From Segatella copri (GTDB lineage Bacteria > Bacteroidota > Bacteroidia > Bacteroidales > Bacteroidaceae): 64,000 bases of DNA. The stretch spans positions 2,206,501-2,270,500 of the forward strand of contig NZ_CP156891.1 in assembly GCF_019249795.2 (NCBI RefSeq), written 5' to 3'. The notes beneath the pieces were generated by a model that was given only the letters and a program-made list of their open reading frames with translations, was not told the origin of the DNA and did no database searches. Both the position numbers and the translations under genes were made by a program. Below, one piece after another: positions 41,273 through 50,310 of the stretch (positions are counted from its first letter, which is position 1; every line of letters starts with the position of its first letter).

Positions 41273-41878
41273 ATGAAACATGTAAATGCTTATCCTTTTG
41301 TTGGTAAGGATTACGAGAAAGGATTCTTGAATAGTGGCAAGAAAGTGTTGTTGTTAGGACTAAGCCATTATAATGAAGAAAATGCTGGTGCTCCTTGTCA
41401 CCATACATTTACTCAAGAAATTGTGGACGGTTTTGTAAGTGGTGAAGATGCCTCTTTCTATAGAGGCTATACTAGCCAAACAAAGGCTTTGTTGAACAGG
41501 GAAATATCTGTAGATGATAGAGAATGCGTTTGGAATCAACTTGCTTTTTACAATTTTATTCAGTTCAATATAGCAAGACCAGGTGTAAAGGATATTTCTG
41601 ACGAGTTTAATAGCTCTGTTTCGGCATTCAAGGAAATTCTTGAAGAGTTGAAACCTGATGTTATCATAACTTGGGGTTATGGTCTCTTCAATAGACTTTA
41701 TCCTCTTGGCGAGAAAGATGGTGAGAAACTGTTTCTGGCTAATGGTGATGAGGTTAATACTCGTTGGTTTAGCACTGGCGGCGAAGATAAGGCTCTTATG
41801 ATTCGCCAGCGTCATCCTTCTCGTGGATATTCTTGGCGAGAATGGGCTAAGGTTTATCAAGATTTGTTTGACAAATAG
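41273..41878 (+). CDS. unknown protein, possibly uracil-DNA-glycosylase fold
   Basis: The 201-residue protein has KKVLLLGLSHYNEE near its start, FYNFIQFNIARPG in the middle, PDVIITWGYGLFNRL and a C-terminal IRQRHPSRGYSWREWAKVY. The order of a GxSHY-type loop, an aromatic NF motif and a late HPS motif is like the UDG superfamily, where similar loops hold the base and catalytic His. I consider this a weak structural guess. It begins a three-gene run with gaps of 6 and 12 bases. Confidence 0.5.
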   Translation: MKHVNAYPFVGKDYEKGFLNSGKKVLLLGLSHYNEENAGAPCHHTFTQEIVDGFVSGEDASFYRGYTSQTKALLNREISVDDRECVWNQLAFYNFIQFNIARPGVKDISDEFNSSVSAFKEILEELKPDVIITWGYGLFNRLYPLGEKDGEKLFLANGDEVNTRWFSTGGEDKALMIRQRHPSRGYSWREWAKVYQDLFDK

Positions 41879-41884
41879 AAATGT

Positions 41885-42715
41885 ATGGATACAAAGCATA
41901 AACGTTGCCCCTATTGTGGGGAGGAAATCCTTGCCGTGGCAAAAAAATGTAGATATTGCGGTGAATGGCTTGATGCTGACACAGAAAAGTCTATGACTCA
42001 AAAAGTAGATAGTATAGAGCCTGAAGAGGCAAGCACCACAGTTGATCGTGAGGAGAAAACATCTTTCTGGCGAAAGTCTTGGAAGGTGCTTTCTGCTATA
42101 CTTGTGGTAATTCTGTTTGTTGGGATAAAAGTAGGACTGAAAGAAGGGGGCAGAGAGCTTGTGAAAGAAGCAGCAAAAGCACAAACTACAAAAGGTGATA
42201 CTTTATCTGACGAAGCACAAGAAGTATATGCATTTAAAATGCTGAAAGAGGGTGATGACTATTTCTGGTATTTGACGGATGGAGGTGATAATGTGTACGT
42301 TTATGACGATGAAACATCATACGAGGATTTTGTCTTTCCTGCAATTGTATCAGGCGAGTTGAAAAGAAGATTGCTTCTGATAATGGAGATGAAGTATCCT
42401 AGTAAAACGTTTTGGCATTCTGCAGAGTGTGAACGTCATACCGTTGATGCTTTTAACCAATATGGAAGCTGCGTGATGGAACTTCCGATGAAAGAACGGA
42501 AGGAATTGGATGGCGTGGATATAACAGAAGTGATAAACAAAGCATATTACGATTGGAATCCTTTTCTGGTAAGAATCGTAGATAAGGGATATGGCTTCCA
42601 AACTTATTGCGTCAGAAAATCTCAAGAGTGGGATGGACAAAGGTTCGTAAGATTTTCGCGAGGAGAAAATGATGGGATAAAGATGGAAATAAATAGTACT
42701 AATGCTTTTCTATAA
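41885..42715 (+). CDS. zinc-ribbon membrane protein, unknown
   Basis: The 276-residue protein opens with a zinc ribbon, KRCPYCGEEILAVAKKCRYC (CxxC-x12-CxxC, residues 8-26). A Ser/Glu-rich linker and one membrane helix (about 70-85: WKVLSAILVVILFVGIKVGL) follow. The remaining 190 residues are not recognised and would lie on the far side of the membrane. It is 6 bases after the previous gene, so the two are likely expressed together. A sensor or regulator role is possible but unsupported. Confidence 0.6.
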   Translation: MDTKHKRCPYCGEEILAVAKKCRYCGEWLDADTEKSMTQKVDSIEPEEASTTVDREEKTSFWRKSWKVLSAILVVILFVGIKVGLKEGGRELVKEAAKAQTTKGDTLSDEAQEVYAFKMLKEGDDYFWYLTDGGDNVYVYDDETSYEDFVFPAIVSGELKRRLLLIMEMKYPSKTFWHSAECERHTVDAFNQYGSCVMELPMKERKELDGVDITEVINKAYYDWNPFLVRIVDKGYGFQTYCVRKSQEWDGQRFVRFSRGENDGIKMEINSTNAFL

Positions 42716-42727
42716 AAAAGGAAAATT

Positions 42728-43933
42728 ATGAAACATATTATTTTACTTATAGTAGCTTTGCTATGTATGGTTGGTAGCAATGCTCAAACGAGAAAGCCTC
42801 AAATGAGAAAAATGGGGCAAACGTCTCAAACGGTTAAGGGTAAGACCACTTCTATGGGTAAGAACAATAGAGGTGCAAGAAATAAAAAGTCGGTGGATTC
42901 AAATACACTGTTTTGGCAAAGACTTATTGAGAATGCAGCAAAAAATTCAGAACGGGAACGATATGAAATGACCGACAGAGGACGAGTCATGAAAAGTGTG
43001 AAGGAAAAATTTAGTGCATGGAATGAGATAAGAGAATTCGAGAAGACTACAGCTTACGAACTGCGTTTACAGCAATCTTCAAAGTTTGTGTTTGACTCCA
43101 TTTGCTATGACGCAATTAAGGATAGAATGGGGGAAAATTGGAGCTTGGATTTGGAAAAGTATAATGCCGACAAAGAATATTTTCCTATTACATGTAATTT
43201 TAATGAAATAAGAGCTACCATATATGTATCTGTGCCTATAGCGGAAGCTCCACAATTTCAAGAGGATTTTAATAGGGGATTTCAGACTGCAGAGCGACTA
43301 CGTCGTTTTGGCAAGTTCGTTTATGTTCAGAATATGATTTGTCCGACTTCGATACTCGTAAATCGAAAGCCTTATTGGATTATGCGTGGTCATCGTCTGG
43401 GGGAAGGGTATTATGGTGAGATAAATGAGGATTTCTTCATAGATGCAGATACAGCAAAGGTAACGTATAAAGATGCAAAGCCTTTGGTCGTAAAATTTAA
43501 TGATTTGGGGATAAAAAACAAGTACCTTGCAAATTATGTTTATGTTTTTAAAAAAGAGGAACCTGTCAAGCCGATCATGATGTCAATAGATGGCAATTCG
43601 GAATTGGTTGATACAGATAAAATTTACGAGCAAGTAGAAGAAATGCCTTCGTTCCCTGGTGGCTCTAATGCCTTATCATCCTTCATTGCGGCTAATCTCA
43701 AATATCCTGTAGTTGCACAAGAAAATGGAATCCAAGGTAGGGTGATAGTAAAATTTGTTGTCGATAAAGATGGAAGAATTACAGATGTTGAGATTACAAG
43801 AAGTGTTGATCCTTCTTTGGATAAAGAGGCTATGCGAATAGTCAAGGCTATGCCTAAATGGAAACCAGGGAAGCTTAAGGGAAACTGTGTTAGGGTGAAA
43901 TATACTATCCCGATAGTCTTTGGGCTTTCATAA
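42728..43933 (+). CDS. secreted protein with TonB C-terminal domain
   Basis: The 401-residue protein has a signal peptide (ending MVGSNAQ) rather than the TonB membrane anchor and Pro-rich arm. A basic low-complexity stretch is followed by about 200 unknown residues. The last 90 residues form a TonB C-terminal domain: MPSFPGGSNALSSFIAANLK, IQGRVIVKFVVDKDGRITD, then MPKWKPGKLKG and YTIPIVFGL. Such domains bind TonB boxes; here the soluble form may act as a periplasmic adaptor. It closes the three-gene run and a strong terminator follows. Confidence 0.78.
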   Translation: MKHIILLIVALLCMVGSNAQTRKPQMRKMGQTSQTVKGKTTSMGKNNRGARNKKSVDSNTLFWQRLIENAAKNSERERYEMTDRGRVMKSVKEKFSAWNEIREFEKTTAYELRLQQSSKFVFDSICYDAIKDRMGENWSLDLEKYNADKEYFPITCNFNEIRATIYVSVPIAEAPQFQEDFNRGFQTAERLRRFGKFVYVQNMICPTSILVNRKPYWIMRGHRLGEGYYGEINEDFFIDADTAKVTYKDAKPLVVKFNDLGIKNKYLANYVYVFKKEEPVKPIMMSIDGNSELVDTDKIYEQVEEMPSFPGGSNALSSFIAANLKYPVVAQENGIQGRVIVKFVVDKDGRITDVEITRSVDPSLDKEAMRIVKAMPKWKPGKLKGNCVRVKYTIPIVFGLS

Positions 43934-43971
43934 AATATTCGAGTTTATAACTCTCGATTTACTTAGGGATA

Positions 43972-44020
43972 AATGGCAATCTTGGAGGGGAAATATCCAA
44001 GATTGCCATTAGCCTTTTCC
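43972..44020 (+). terminator. terminator of the three-gene run
   Basis: AATGGCAATCTTGGA (43972-43986) and TCCAAGATTGCCATT (43996-44010) are perfect 15-base arms with a 9-base loop; a T-rich stretch follows. Confidence 0.9.
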
Positions 44021-44030
44021 TTATAAATTA

Positions 44031-44170
44031 TCATATAGACTCCTTATCCAACAAGAAATCAAATACGTCCATAAATACGATGCCGTCATCGTTTTGGTAT
44101 TTCTTGATGAGGTCGCCTGTTATCACATACTTTATAAAACTATCGTCTATACGTAGCAAAGGTAGATATT
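44031..44170 (-). pseudogene. C-terminal remnant of a DUF4143-type ATPase
   Basis: Read on the minus strand this short stretch encodes LLRIDDSFIKYVITGDLIKK followed by YQNDDGIVFMDVFDFLLDKESI and a stop. That is the usual tail of AAA_14/DUF4143 ATPases (VITGD, DDGI, DFLLD). Nothing upstream continues it, because the complete ATPase gene 44224-45564 ends in between. It is the leftover of a second, lost ATPase gene at the same spot. Confidence 0.65.
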
Positions 44171-44223
44171 AGTCTCTATATTTACAATCATAACAGGAAA
44201 GATTTTTGCGGATTTCCGCATTT

Positions 44224-45564
44224 CTATCTTTCTCTTCTCACAAATCGTTTGAGCAGGAAGGTGAGGAAGTAGGGGAAGGTGTAAAACTTACCATTGAAAC
44301 CGATGTTCTTATTGCAGAGCTTGATGCCGTATCTGATGTCGGGATATTTACCATCTTGTGCTGTTAGCTTGGCGAGCGACTTGGTGGCATTATCCGTGGC
44401 TTTTACTTCAACGGGGATGAGCGACTGGGCATCACGAATGAAGAAATCCATCTCTAGGGTAGATTTCTCGTTGCGATAGAAGTAAAGATTATAGCCTTGC
44501 TTTACCAGTATGTCTCCAACGATGTTTTCGTAGATGGCGCCCTTGTAGGTACCATAGTTCTTGTTCACTCTGATGTCTTCTTGCGATTCCTCATCTAGCG
44601 AGGCAACCAGCAAGCCCGTGTCCTTATAATAGAGTTTGTACGATTTCGGGTCGTAGTTGCCTTTCAGAGGTAAGGATACTTGGGCGAGACAATAGCAAAC
44701 GTTGATGATACCTGCATCACGAAGCCATTCGATGGTGCCAACGTATTCTCTGTTTCTTGCTCCATGGGCAATCTTGCTTATCTGAAATTTCTTGTTGTCT
44801 TGTCCCAGGAAGACAGAAATATGGTCGTACACGTTCTTGATTTTTCCTTTGTCGAGTCCTTGCGCATATTTCGTAATGTCTTCCTCATAGTCAAGAAGAA
44901 GCTGGCGCTGTATCTTGAGCGTGCCGCTGAAGTTTCCGTTGCTCACGTACATATTGACTACGGCAGGCATTCCTCCGATAGTCATGTATTCACGGAATAG
45001 CCTCTCTAAAATATCCATTTCCATATTAGAAAGTGGTGTGATGGAGACCATCTTTTCGTAAAGGCGTTCTATAAAGGCAGAATCATAACCTTTTGCCCAT
45101 AGGAATTCCTCGAAATCCATTGAGTGCATCGTGTAGTCTTCCTTATATCCCACGCTGTTCGATTCTATCTCGCGATAATTGATACCCATAAGCGAACCAG
45201 AGCAGATAACATCGTACCTGCCATCTATCTTGAAGGCTTTCAGACTGGTGGCGCAGGCAGGACAATCCTGCATCTCGTCGAAGAAGATGAGTGTGTTACC
45301 TGCTTCTATCTTGAGAGAAGGATTGATGAGGGTGAGGTTCCGGATAATGCTGTCTACCTCGTAACCTTCTTCGAAGATTGCCTTGTATTTTTGTTGCAAT
45401 ACGAAGTTGATGGCAACCACATTTTGATAGTTGTCATGGGCGAATTGTAGGATGGAAGCGGTCTTTCCTACTTGTCGGGCTCCCTTCACGATGAGGGGCA
45501 TTCTCTCCTTATCGCTTTTCCATTCCTTGAGATAATTATCAATCTTTCTGCGCAAAAGCTTCAT
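44224..45564 (-). CDS. AAA_14/DUF4143-type ATPase
   Basis: Starting at MKLLRRKIDNYLKEWKSDKE, the product is 446 residues. It has Walker A GARQVGKTASI, Walker B TLIFFDEMQDCP, a CSGSLMGI sensor and a C-terminal nuclease-like part with EMDFFIRDAQSLIPVEVKA (Asp, ExK). These proteins are very common in Bacteroidota and have no settled role; a defence or toxin-like function has been suggested. An upstream ATG at 45615 is possible but adds an unrelated 17 residues. A remnant of a similar gene sits downstream. Confidence 0.9.
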   Translation of the reverse strand: MKLLRRKIDNYLKEWKSDKERMPLIVKGARQVGKTASILQFAHDNYQNVVAINFVLQQKYKAIFEEGYEVDSIIRNLTLINPSLKIEAGNTLIFFDEMQDCPACATSLKAFKIDGRYDVICSGSLMGINYREIESNSVGYKEDYTMHSMDFEEFLWAKGYDSAFIERLYEKMVSITPLSNMEMDILERLFREYMTIGGMPAVVNMYVSNGNFSGTLKIQRQLLLDYEEDITKYAQGLDKGKIKNVYDHISVFLGQDNKKFQISKIAHGARNREYVGTIEWLRDAGIINVCYCLAQVSLPLKGNYDPKSYKLYYKDTGLLVASLDEESQEDIRVNKNYGTYKGAIYENIVGDILVKQGYNLYFYRNEKSTLEMDFFIRDAQSLIPVEVKATDNATKSLAKLTAQDGKYPDIRYGIKLCNKNIGFNGKFYTFPYFLTFLLKRFVRRER

Positions 45565-45773
45565 AATCAATATGTTTATAGTTCTTATTCGAGTGCAAAG
45601 ATACAACTTTATCACAAAATTCCAAAGGAATTCGGACTGAAAATCACAAAATTCCTATTGTTTTAAGGCGTTTTATCACAAAATTCCATGCTTTTCTCTC
45701 TTCGCTATCACATTATTCCCTATTCGTTATACTTTTTTAATCTCTCTTTTTATCCGATTTCAGAAAAAAGATG

Positions 45774-45781
45774 TACTTTTG
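45774..45781 (+). promoter_or_regulatory. -7 element of the CDF transporter gene
   Basis: TACTTTTG places the start of transcription near 45788, so the in-frame ATG at 45771 cannot be used from this promoter and the ATG at 45864 is favoured. Confidence 0.6.
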
Positions 45782-45863
45782 CCGCTCAATTCATGAAAGA
45801 CAGGAATTTGGTTATACAAAAACATTATTAAGGAAGCAAAGGACTTCTGTTATATTTTATAGT

Positions 45864-46847
45864 ATGGACAAGAATGAGAGAATATATAACGAGCAAGAGA
45901 TGCCCGCAGAAACGAAAAAGAATCATTCCGCTGATGCGGATAGAGTAAAGGAAGTATATAAGGTGACGATAGCGGGAAGCATCATCAATGTGGTGCTGCT
46001 CGTGCTGAAGTTTGCTGCAGGTATTCTCGGACATTCGGCAGCTATGATAGCGGATGCCATCCATTCGCTTACCGATTTCGCCACCGATGTGGTGGTACTG
46101 GTATTCGTAAAACTGGGCAATAAGCCGATGGATAAGGACCATGATTATGGTCATGGCAAATACGAGACGCTTGCCACAGCCATCATCGGTATTTCGCTCT
46201 TCGTGGTGGGTGTGATGATCTGTTATTCTGGCGTAACCAAGACTTATCGTGCCATCTGCGGCGAGACATTGCAGCAGCCGGGCGTTGTAGCCTTGATTGC
46301 TGCCATCGTAAGTATCGTGATGAAGGAATGGGCTTATCAGTTTACGGTTAAAGCCGGAAAGAAATATCATTCCGAGGCTGTAGTGGCGAATGCCTGGCAT
46401 CATCGCAGCGATGCTTTATCGAGTATCGGAACGATGTTCGGTATTGGTGGCGCCATCATCCTGGGAGAAAAATGGGCGGTGCTCGATCCGCTTGCAGCCA
46501 TCATCGTGAGTGCCTTTATCATCAAGGCCGCCTGGGGACTGGTGATGCAGTCTGTAAAAGAACTGACGGATGCCAGTCTTCCAGAAACTGAGGAAGATGA
46601 AATCCTGAAGATTGCAAATGAAGAAGAGGGAGTGGGAGAGATTCATAACCTGCGTACCCGTCGCATCGGAAACAAGATTGCGATAGAAATGCACGTCCGT
46701 ATGCCGGGTTCTCTTTCGCTTTATGAGGCGCATGAGCATGCTACTCATATAGAAATAAAACTGAAGCAGCACTTCGGTGCAGATACCCATGTGGGAATCC
46801 ATCTCGAACCGATAAAAGTGAACGGAAAATATCAGAAACCGGAATAA
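45864..46847 (+). CDS. cation diffusion facilitator (divalent metal exporter)
   Basis: CDF proteins export Zn, Fe, Cd or Mn from the cytosol in exchange for protons as dimers. The 327-residue protein has about six membrane helices, the HSLTDFATD metal site in helix 2 and HHRSDALSS in helix 5 (a HxxxD pair typical of Zn/Fe transport), and a cytosolic ferredoxin-like C-terminal domain with metal-binding HVRMPG and HVGIHLEP. The His/Asp pattern suggests zinc or iron. A terminator hairpin follows at 46881-46928. Confidence 0.93.
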   Translation: MDKNERIYNEQEMPAETKKNHSADADRVKEVYKVTIAGSIINVVLLVLKFAAGILGHSAAMIADAIHSLTDFATDVVVLVFVKLGNKPMDKDHDYGHGKYETLATAIIGISLFVVGVMICYSGVTKTYRAICGETLQQPGVVALIAAIVSIVMKEWAYQFTVKAGKKYHSEAVVANAWHHRSDALSSIGTMFGIGGAIILGEKWAVLDPLAAIIVSAFIIKAAWGLVMQSVKELTDASLPETEEDEILKIANEEEGVGEIHNLRTRRIGNKIAIEMHVRMPGSLSLYEAHEHATHIEIKLKQHFGADTHVGIHLEPIKVNGKYQKPE

Positions 46848-46880
46848 CTGAAATAAAAGGAAATAGCCGGAATAAAAGGA

Positions 46881-46928
46881 AACGAGCCTTGACGGAAGGA
46901 AGAAACCTCCATCAAGGCTCGTTTTTTT
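46881..46928 (+). terminator. terminator between CDF and receptor genes
   Basis: AACGAGCCTTGA (46881-46892) pairs with TCAAGGCTCGTT (46911-46922), followed by TTTTT. It can serve both convergent genes. Confidence 0.88.
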
Positions 46929-46992
46929 ATTTGATATCCGAATCGTGTTTCGGATATTTATCATCTTTTGGGATGATTATTGTCAGATTATA

Positions 46993-49050
46993 TTATCGGC
47001 CGAGATTTACGCTGGCTCCTGCCATAATCCACAAACCTGGCTGCTTAACAGCTGTGAGGTCGTAGTAGCGGTGGCAAGTGATGTTGTCGGCTTTCACGAA
47101 GATATTGTATTTCTTCTCGTCCCACATCAGTTTGCAATCTACCTTGGTATATGGATGATAGCCATTCATTCTCTGCTGCCATCTTACGCTCCACGAAGCT
47201 GAAAGCTTGTTCCAAATCTGATGATCCAGACCGAATACAGCCTTGTGCTTCAGATACTCCAATGCATAGAGTGATTTCAGAATGTTTGTTTCGGTCTTAT
47301 GATCCTGATAGATGTAAGCATAACCCAACTTGATGCGGGTGATGAAACTGTTTGGTACCAATTCTCTCATGTAGATAGTAGCGTCTACGTTGTAGCCCAT
47401 GTTGTTGAGCTTTCCGATGTTCATCACGTGATACTTGCTGTCATTCTGCTCGGTCACGGATGTCTGAACCCAGTCAATCATGTTGGTGCCGTGTGCGTAG
47501 AATCCGCTTACGGTTGCGGCAAAACCAGTCTGGCGATATTGAGTTCCCACCTTGAGGGTTGAGTTCTTCTCCGGGTTTAGGTTGATGTCGCCCTGCTGCA
47601 CCGCATTACTCATGTATAAATCGGTGTAGGTAGGCATTCTCAATGCCTTGTTCCAGGAAGCGTAGAACTTCCAGTTGTCGTTAGGACGATAACTCATATC
47701 TACACCAGGATAGAAACGGAAGTCGTTGTCAAGACCTGTATTCTTGTTAGCCAAGACACCAGCCGACAAGGTGAAGCCGCCGAAGATGAAGTTGTGCTCC
47801 AGCATGATGTTGGTATTAGTGCGCTCGCCCTTTCGGGTATATTGACGGTCAGAACCCGAGATATCCTTATAGTCTTTCTCTGCGAGTTCCTCGCCCAATG
47901 CAGTAGAGTAGATGCACTCCTTGCTGATGTCGAAACCCACTGCGGTCTTACCCAAAGCCCAAGCCACGTTGGCATTCAGTCCACCACCATAAACATCTAG
48001 GTCGTGATAGTTCTCGCCTGCTGCAGCTCCAGCCTTTCCACGAATCATCTGATAGTGATCCTTGAATTTGTTATAATAGAATTGAGGCGCAATCTCCCAG
48101 GTCTTCTCCTGGTTGTGCAGACTCAGATTGAGCGAAGCCAGACCGTGGTCTGTCTTCTCATATTGATTGTTATATTTGGCGCTGTAGAAAGTATTGGCAC
48201 CATAGCTCTGGCTAGCAATACCCAACTGGGCGATGATGTCGAAACGCTGGTCGTAAGAGAAAGAGAGATTGCCGTAGCCCTGTCCCTTCTCGAAGTCGCT
48301 GTTGTCCGTGCCGCCATCCGAGTGCTTGTAGCCTCCGCTTACAGAATAAGCCTGGGTCCACTTGCCCGTTTCAAAAGCTGTTTGAATGCGTCCCTGTGCT
48401 CCGAAGCTTCCAAAGCTTCCGCCTTCTACACTTGCAGATACCCACTCACTCTTAGCCTTCTTGGTTACGATGTTGATGGCACCATTGAAGGCTGAAGTTC
48501 CGAATAAGCGCGATGCTGCCCCCTCGAGCACTTCGATGTGGTCGATGTCAGCAAGAGCTACAGGAAAATCAGAAGCATTGTGACCAGTCTGAGGATTGGA
48601 AATGTTGACACCATTCAGGAGAATGGTAATCTGGTCGAAGGTTCCACCATTGATGGAGATATCCGTCTGAACACCAAAGCCACCACGCTGACGGACATCC
48701 ACGCCGGTAGCTAATTTCAATACATCGTTGATAGTCTGCGCAGCCGCACGATGAATATCGTCGCGGGTAATGACAGACACAATCTTAGGTGACTGTTCTA
48801 CAGTCATCGGCGCACGAGATCCGGTAACGCTCACCGCATCCAGCTCGTAAGCCTTTCCGCCCTTGTAGAGGGTAGAATCAACCTTGGCTCCCTCTGTGCT
48901 TACGCCTGCTGCCTTAGCATGGCTCAGGGTAGCAACGCTGAGTGCACCAACAAGTACCTCTCGTCCCAAAACTGCGAAGAGTGAGTAGCTCTTGTTAGAG
49001 AATCGGTTGAACTTCAAGCTGTTGCGCTTGTTGAAAATTGTTTTGTACAT
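46993..49050 (-). CDS. TonB-dependent outer-membrane receptor
   Basis: The 685-residue protein has a plug domain (AVSVTGSRAPMTVEQSPKIV, NDVLKLATGVDVRQRGGFGV, LEGAASRLFGTSAFNGAINI) and a 22-strand barrel ending SVNLGR, the usual aromatic-poor closing strand. The plug is of the BtuB/colicin-receptor kind, with no SusC extension, so a small ligand such as a cobamide or siderophore is likelier than an oligosaccharide. No cobalamin riboswitch is recognisable in the short leader. A consensus promoter (49151-49121) lies upstream. Confidence 0.93.
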   Translation of the reverse strand: MYKTIFNKRNSLKFNRFSNKSYSLFAVLGREVLVGALSVATLSHAKAAGVSTEGAKVDSTLYKGGKAYELDAVSVTGSRAPMTVEQSPKIVSVITRDDIHRAAAQTINDVLKLATGVDVRQRGGFGVQTDISINGGTFDQITILLNGVNISNPQTGHNASDFPVALADIDHIEVLEGAASRLFGTSAFNGAINIVTKKAKSEWVSASVEGGSFGSFGAQGRIQTAFETGKWTQAYSVSGGYKHSDGGTDNSDFEKGQGYGNLSFSYDQRFDIIAQLGIASQSYGANTFYSAKYNNQYEKTDHGLASLNLSLHNQEKTWEIAPQFYYNKFKDHYQMIRGKAGAAAGENYHDLDVYGGGLNANVAWALGKTAVGFDISKECIYSTALGEELAEKDYKDISGSDRQYTRKGERTNTNIMLEHNFIFGGFTLSAGVLANKNTGLDNDFRFYPGVDMSYRPNDNWKFYASWNKALRMPTYTDLYMSNAVQQGDINLNPEKNSTLKVGTQYRQTGFAATVSGFYAHGTNMIDWVQTSVTEQNDSKYHVMNIGKLNNMGYNVDATIYMRELVPNSFITRIKLGYAYIYQDHKTETNILKSLYALEYLKHKAVFGLDHQIWNKLSASWSVRWQQRMNGYHPYTKVDCKLMWDEKKYNIFVKADNITCHRYYDLTAVKQPGLWIMAGASVNLGR

Positions 49051-49120
49051 TAAATTAAATGTTTATAAATGAATAAAAAATGGAAGCCTTCCGCCTTCCC
49101 GGCTTTCGGCATTCGGGGTG

Positions 49121-49151
49121 CAAAGGTACTGCCTTTTAGGCAACTGACAAA
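49121..49151 (-). promoter_or_regulatory. promoter of the TonB-dependent receptor
   Basis: On the minus strand TTTG (49151-49148) and TACCTTTG (49128-49121) have a 19-base spacer. The leader (about 65 bases) can form a GGAAGGC/GCCTTCC-type hairpin. Confidence 0.75.
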
Positions 49152-49336
49152 ATAAAATGTGAATTATTTTTTCAACAGCTGATGCAAAGTTAATGTAAAT
49201 CAAGGTCGGTTTCCTACCTCACAAATCGTATTCAATTCAGCCTTCTTGTGGCATAAAAAAGTATTAATTAGGCATAATCCTCAATAGGGTGATGCGATTT
49301 TCTTAAAGAAACATTCGCTTTTTCAGATTATTCTTG

Positions 49337-49344
49337 TATCTTTG
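49337..49344 (+). promoter_or_regulatory. -7 element of the clpS-clpA-aat operon
   Basis: TATCTTTG, with TTCG 19 bases upstream as a weak -33. It precedes the flavin reductase gene by about 88 bases and is the only clear promoter before aat. Confidence 0.6.
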
Positions 49345-49431
49345 CAGTTGATATGGGCAGCATTCAGCAATCAGAATACTGCTGTCGCAATTTTATGGTA
49401 ATTAGAACTTAAAAAGAAAGGAACAGATAAG

Positions 49432-49938
49432 ATGGAAAAGATCAACGTAAAAGAACTGAATGACAACGTCTTCGAGACTATTGGTAAGGAGTGGATGCTG
49501 GTATGTGCCGGCAACAAGGATCATTTCAATATGATGACCGCCTCTTGGGGCTGTTTGGGATGGCTTTGGAACAAGCCGGTGGCTGTGGTCTTTATCCGTC
49601 CGGAGCGTTTCACCCACGGCATCATCGAAGAGAATGAATTCATGACTCTCTCTTTCCTCGGCAACAGCGAGGAGGCTCGGAAGATTTATAACTTCTGCGG
49701 CTCTAAGAGCGGACGCGATTTGGATAAGGTGAAGGAAACAGGACTGGTTCCTGTAGAAACTGATAACGGCAGCATCGCCTTCGATCTGTCACGACTCACC
49801 CTGGAATGCCGCAAACTTTATAAGGACAGTATGACCGCCGAGAAGTTCCTTGACAAGGACCTGCTCCAGTGGTATGGTGCCAAGGGTGGATTCCACGATG
49901 TTTATGTTGTGGAGATTACCAATGCTTATAAAAAGTAA
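49432..49938 (+). CDS. flavin reductase-like protein
   Basis: The 168-residue protein has the split-barrel FMN-binding fold: NMMTASWGCLGWLWNKPVAV, VFIRPERFTHGIIEENEFMT and SFLG. Such proteins bind FMN and use NAD(P)H, but partners vary. It is the first gene of a tight run with clpS (11 bases), clpA (59 bases) and aat (42 bases). Its link to protein turnover is unknown. Confidence 0.87.
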   Translation: MEKINVKELNDNVFETIGKEWMLVCAGNKDHFNMMTASWGCLGWLWNKPVAVVFIRPERFTHGIIEENEFMTLSFLGNSEEARKIYNFCGSKSGRDLDKVKETGLVPVETDNGSIAFDLSRLTLECRKLYKDSMTAEKFLDKDLLQWYGAKGGFHDVYVVEITNAYKK

Positions 49939-49948
49939 GAATTAAAAT

Positions 49949-50251
49949 ATGGCTCAAGAACAAACAGCAATTCGTGAACGCCAGAAAACCAGGCTCAAGG
50001 AGCCGGGGCGTTACGTGGTAATGATGTTCAACGACGACTTCACACCGATGGACTTCGTGGTAGAAATCCTCGAATCCATCTTCTTCAAGTCGCAGGCTGA
50101 GGCTGAAGCAATCATGCTCAAGGTTCATCACGAAGAGAAAGCCGTGGTGGGCACCTACAGCTATGACATCGCCAAGAGTAAAGTGGAGAAAGCGATGGAG
50201 AAAGCCCGTACGCAGAAGTTTCCGCTTAAACTCACTTATATGCCGGAATAG
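49949..50251 (+). CDS. clpS: ClpS adaptor
   Basis: ClpS hands proteins with destabilising N-terminal residues (Leu, Phe, Tyr, Trp) to ClpAP. The 100-residue protein has the core YVVMMFNDDFTPMDFVVEIL, where the Asn-Asp pair and the Met gate hold the N-degron, and the later KVHHEEKAVVGTYSYDIA with the His that contacts the alpha-amino group. A flexible 20-residue N-terminal tail precedes the core, as needed to engage ClpA. clpA follows directly. Confidence 0.96.
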   Translation: MAQEQTAIRERQKTRLKEPGRYVVMMFNDDFTPMDFVVEILESIFFKSQAEAEAIMLKVHHEEKAVVGTYSYDIAKSKVEKAMEKARTQKFPLKLTYMPE

Positions 50252-50310
50252 GCGTTGATTTCGGGGAAATATCCCCAATATATGCTAAGAAAAAGAAAGG
50301 AAAAAATAGA

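Noticed and set aside
49080..49260. A cobalamin riboswitch upstream of the TonB-dependent receptor
   Set aside because: The leader between promoter and ATG is only about 65 bases, and the conserved B12-box sequences are not present.
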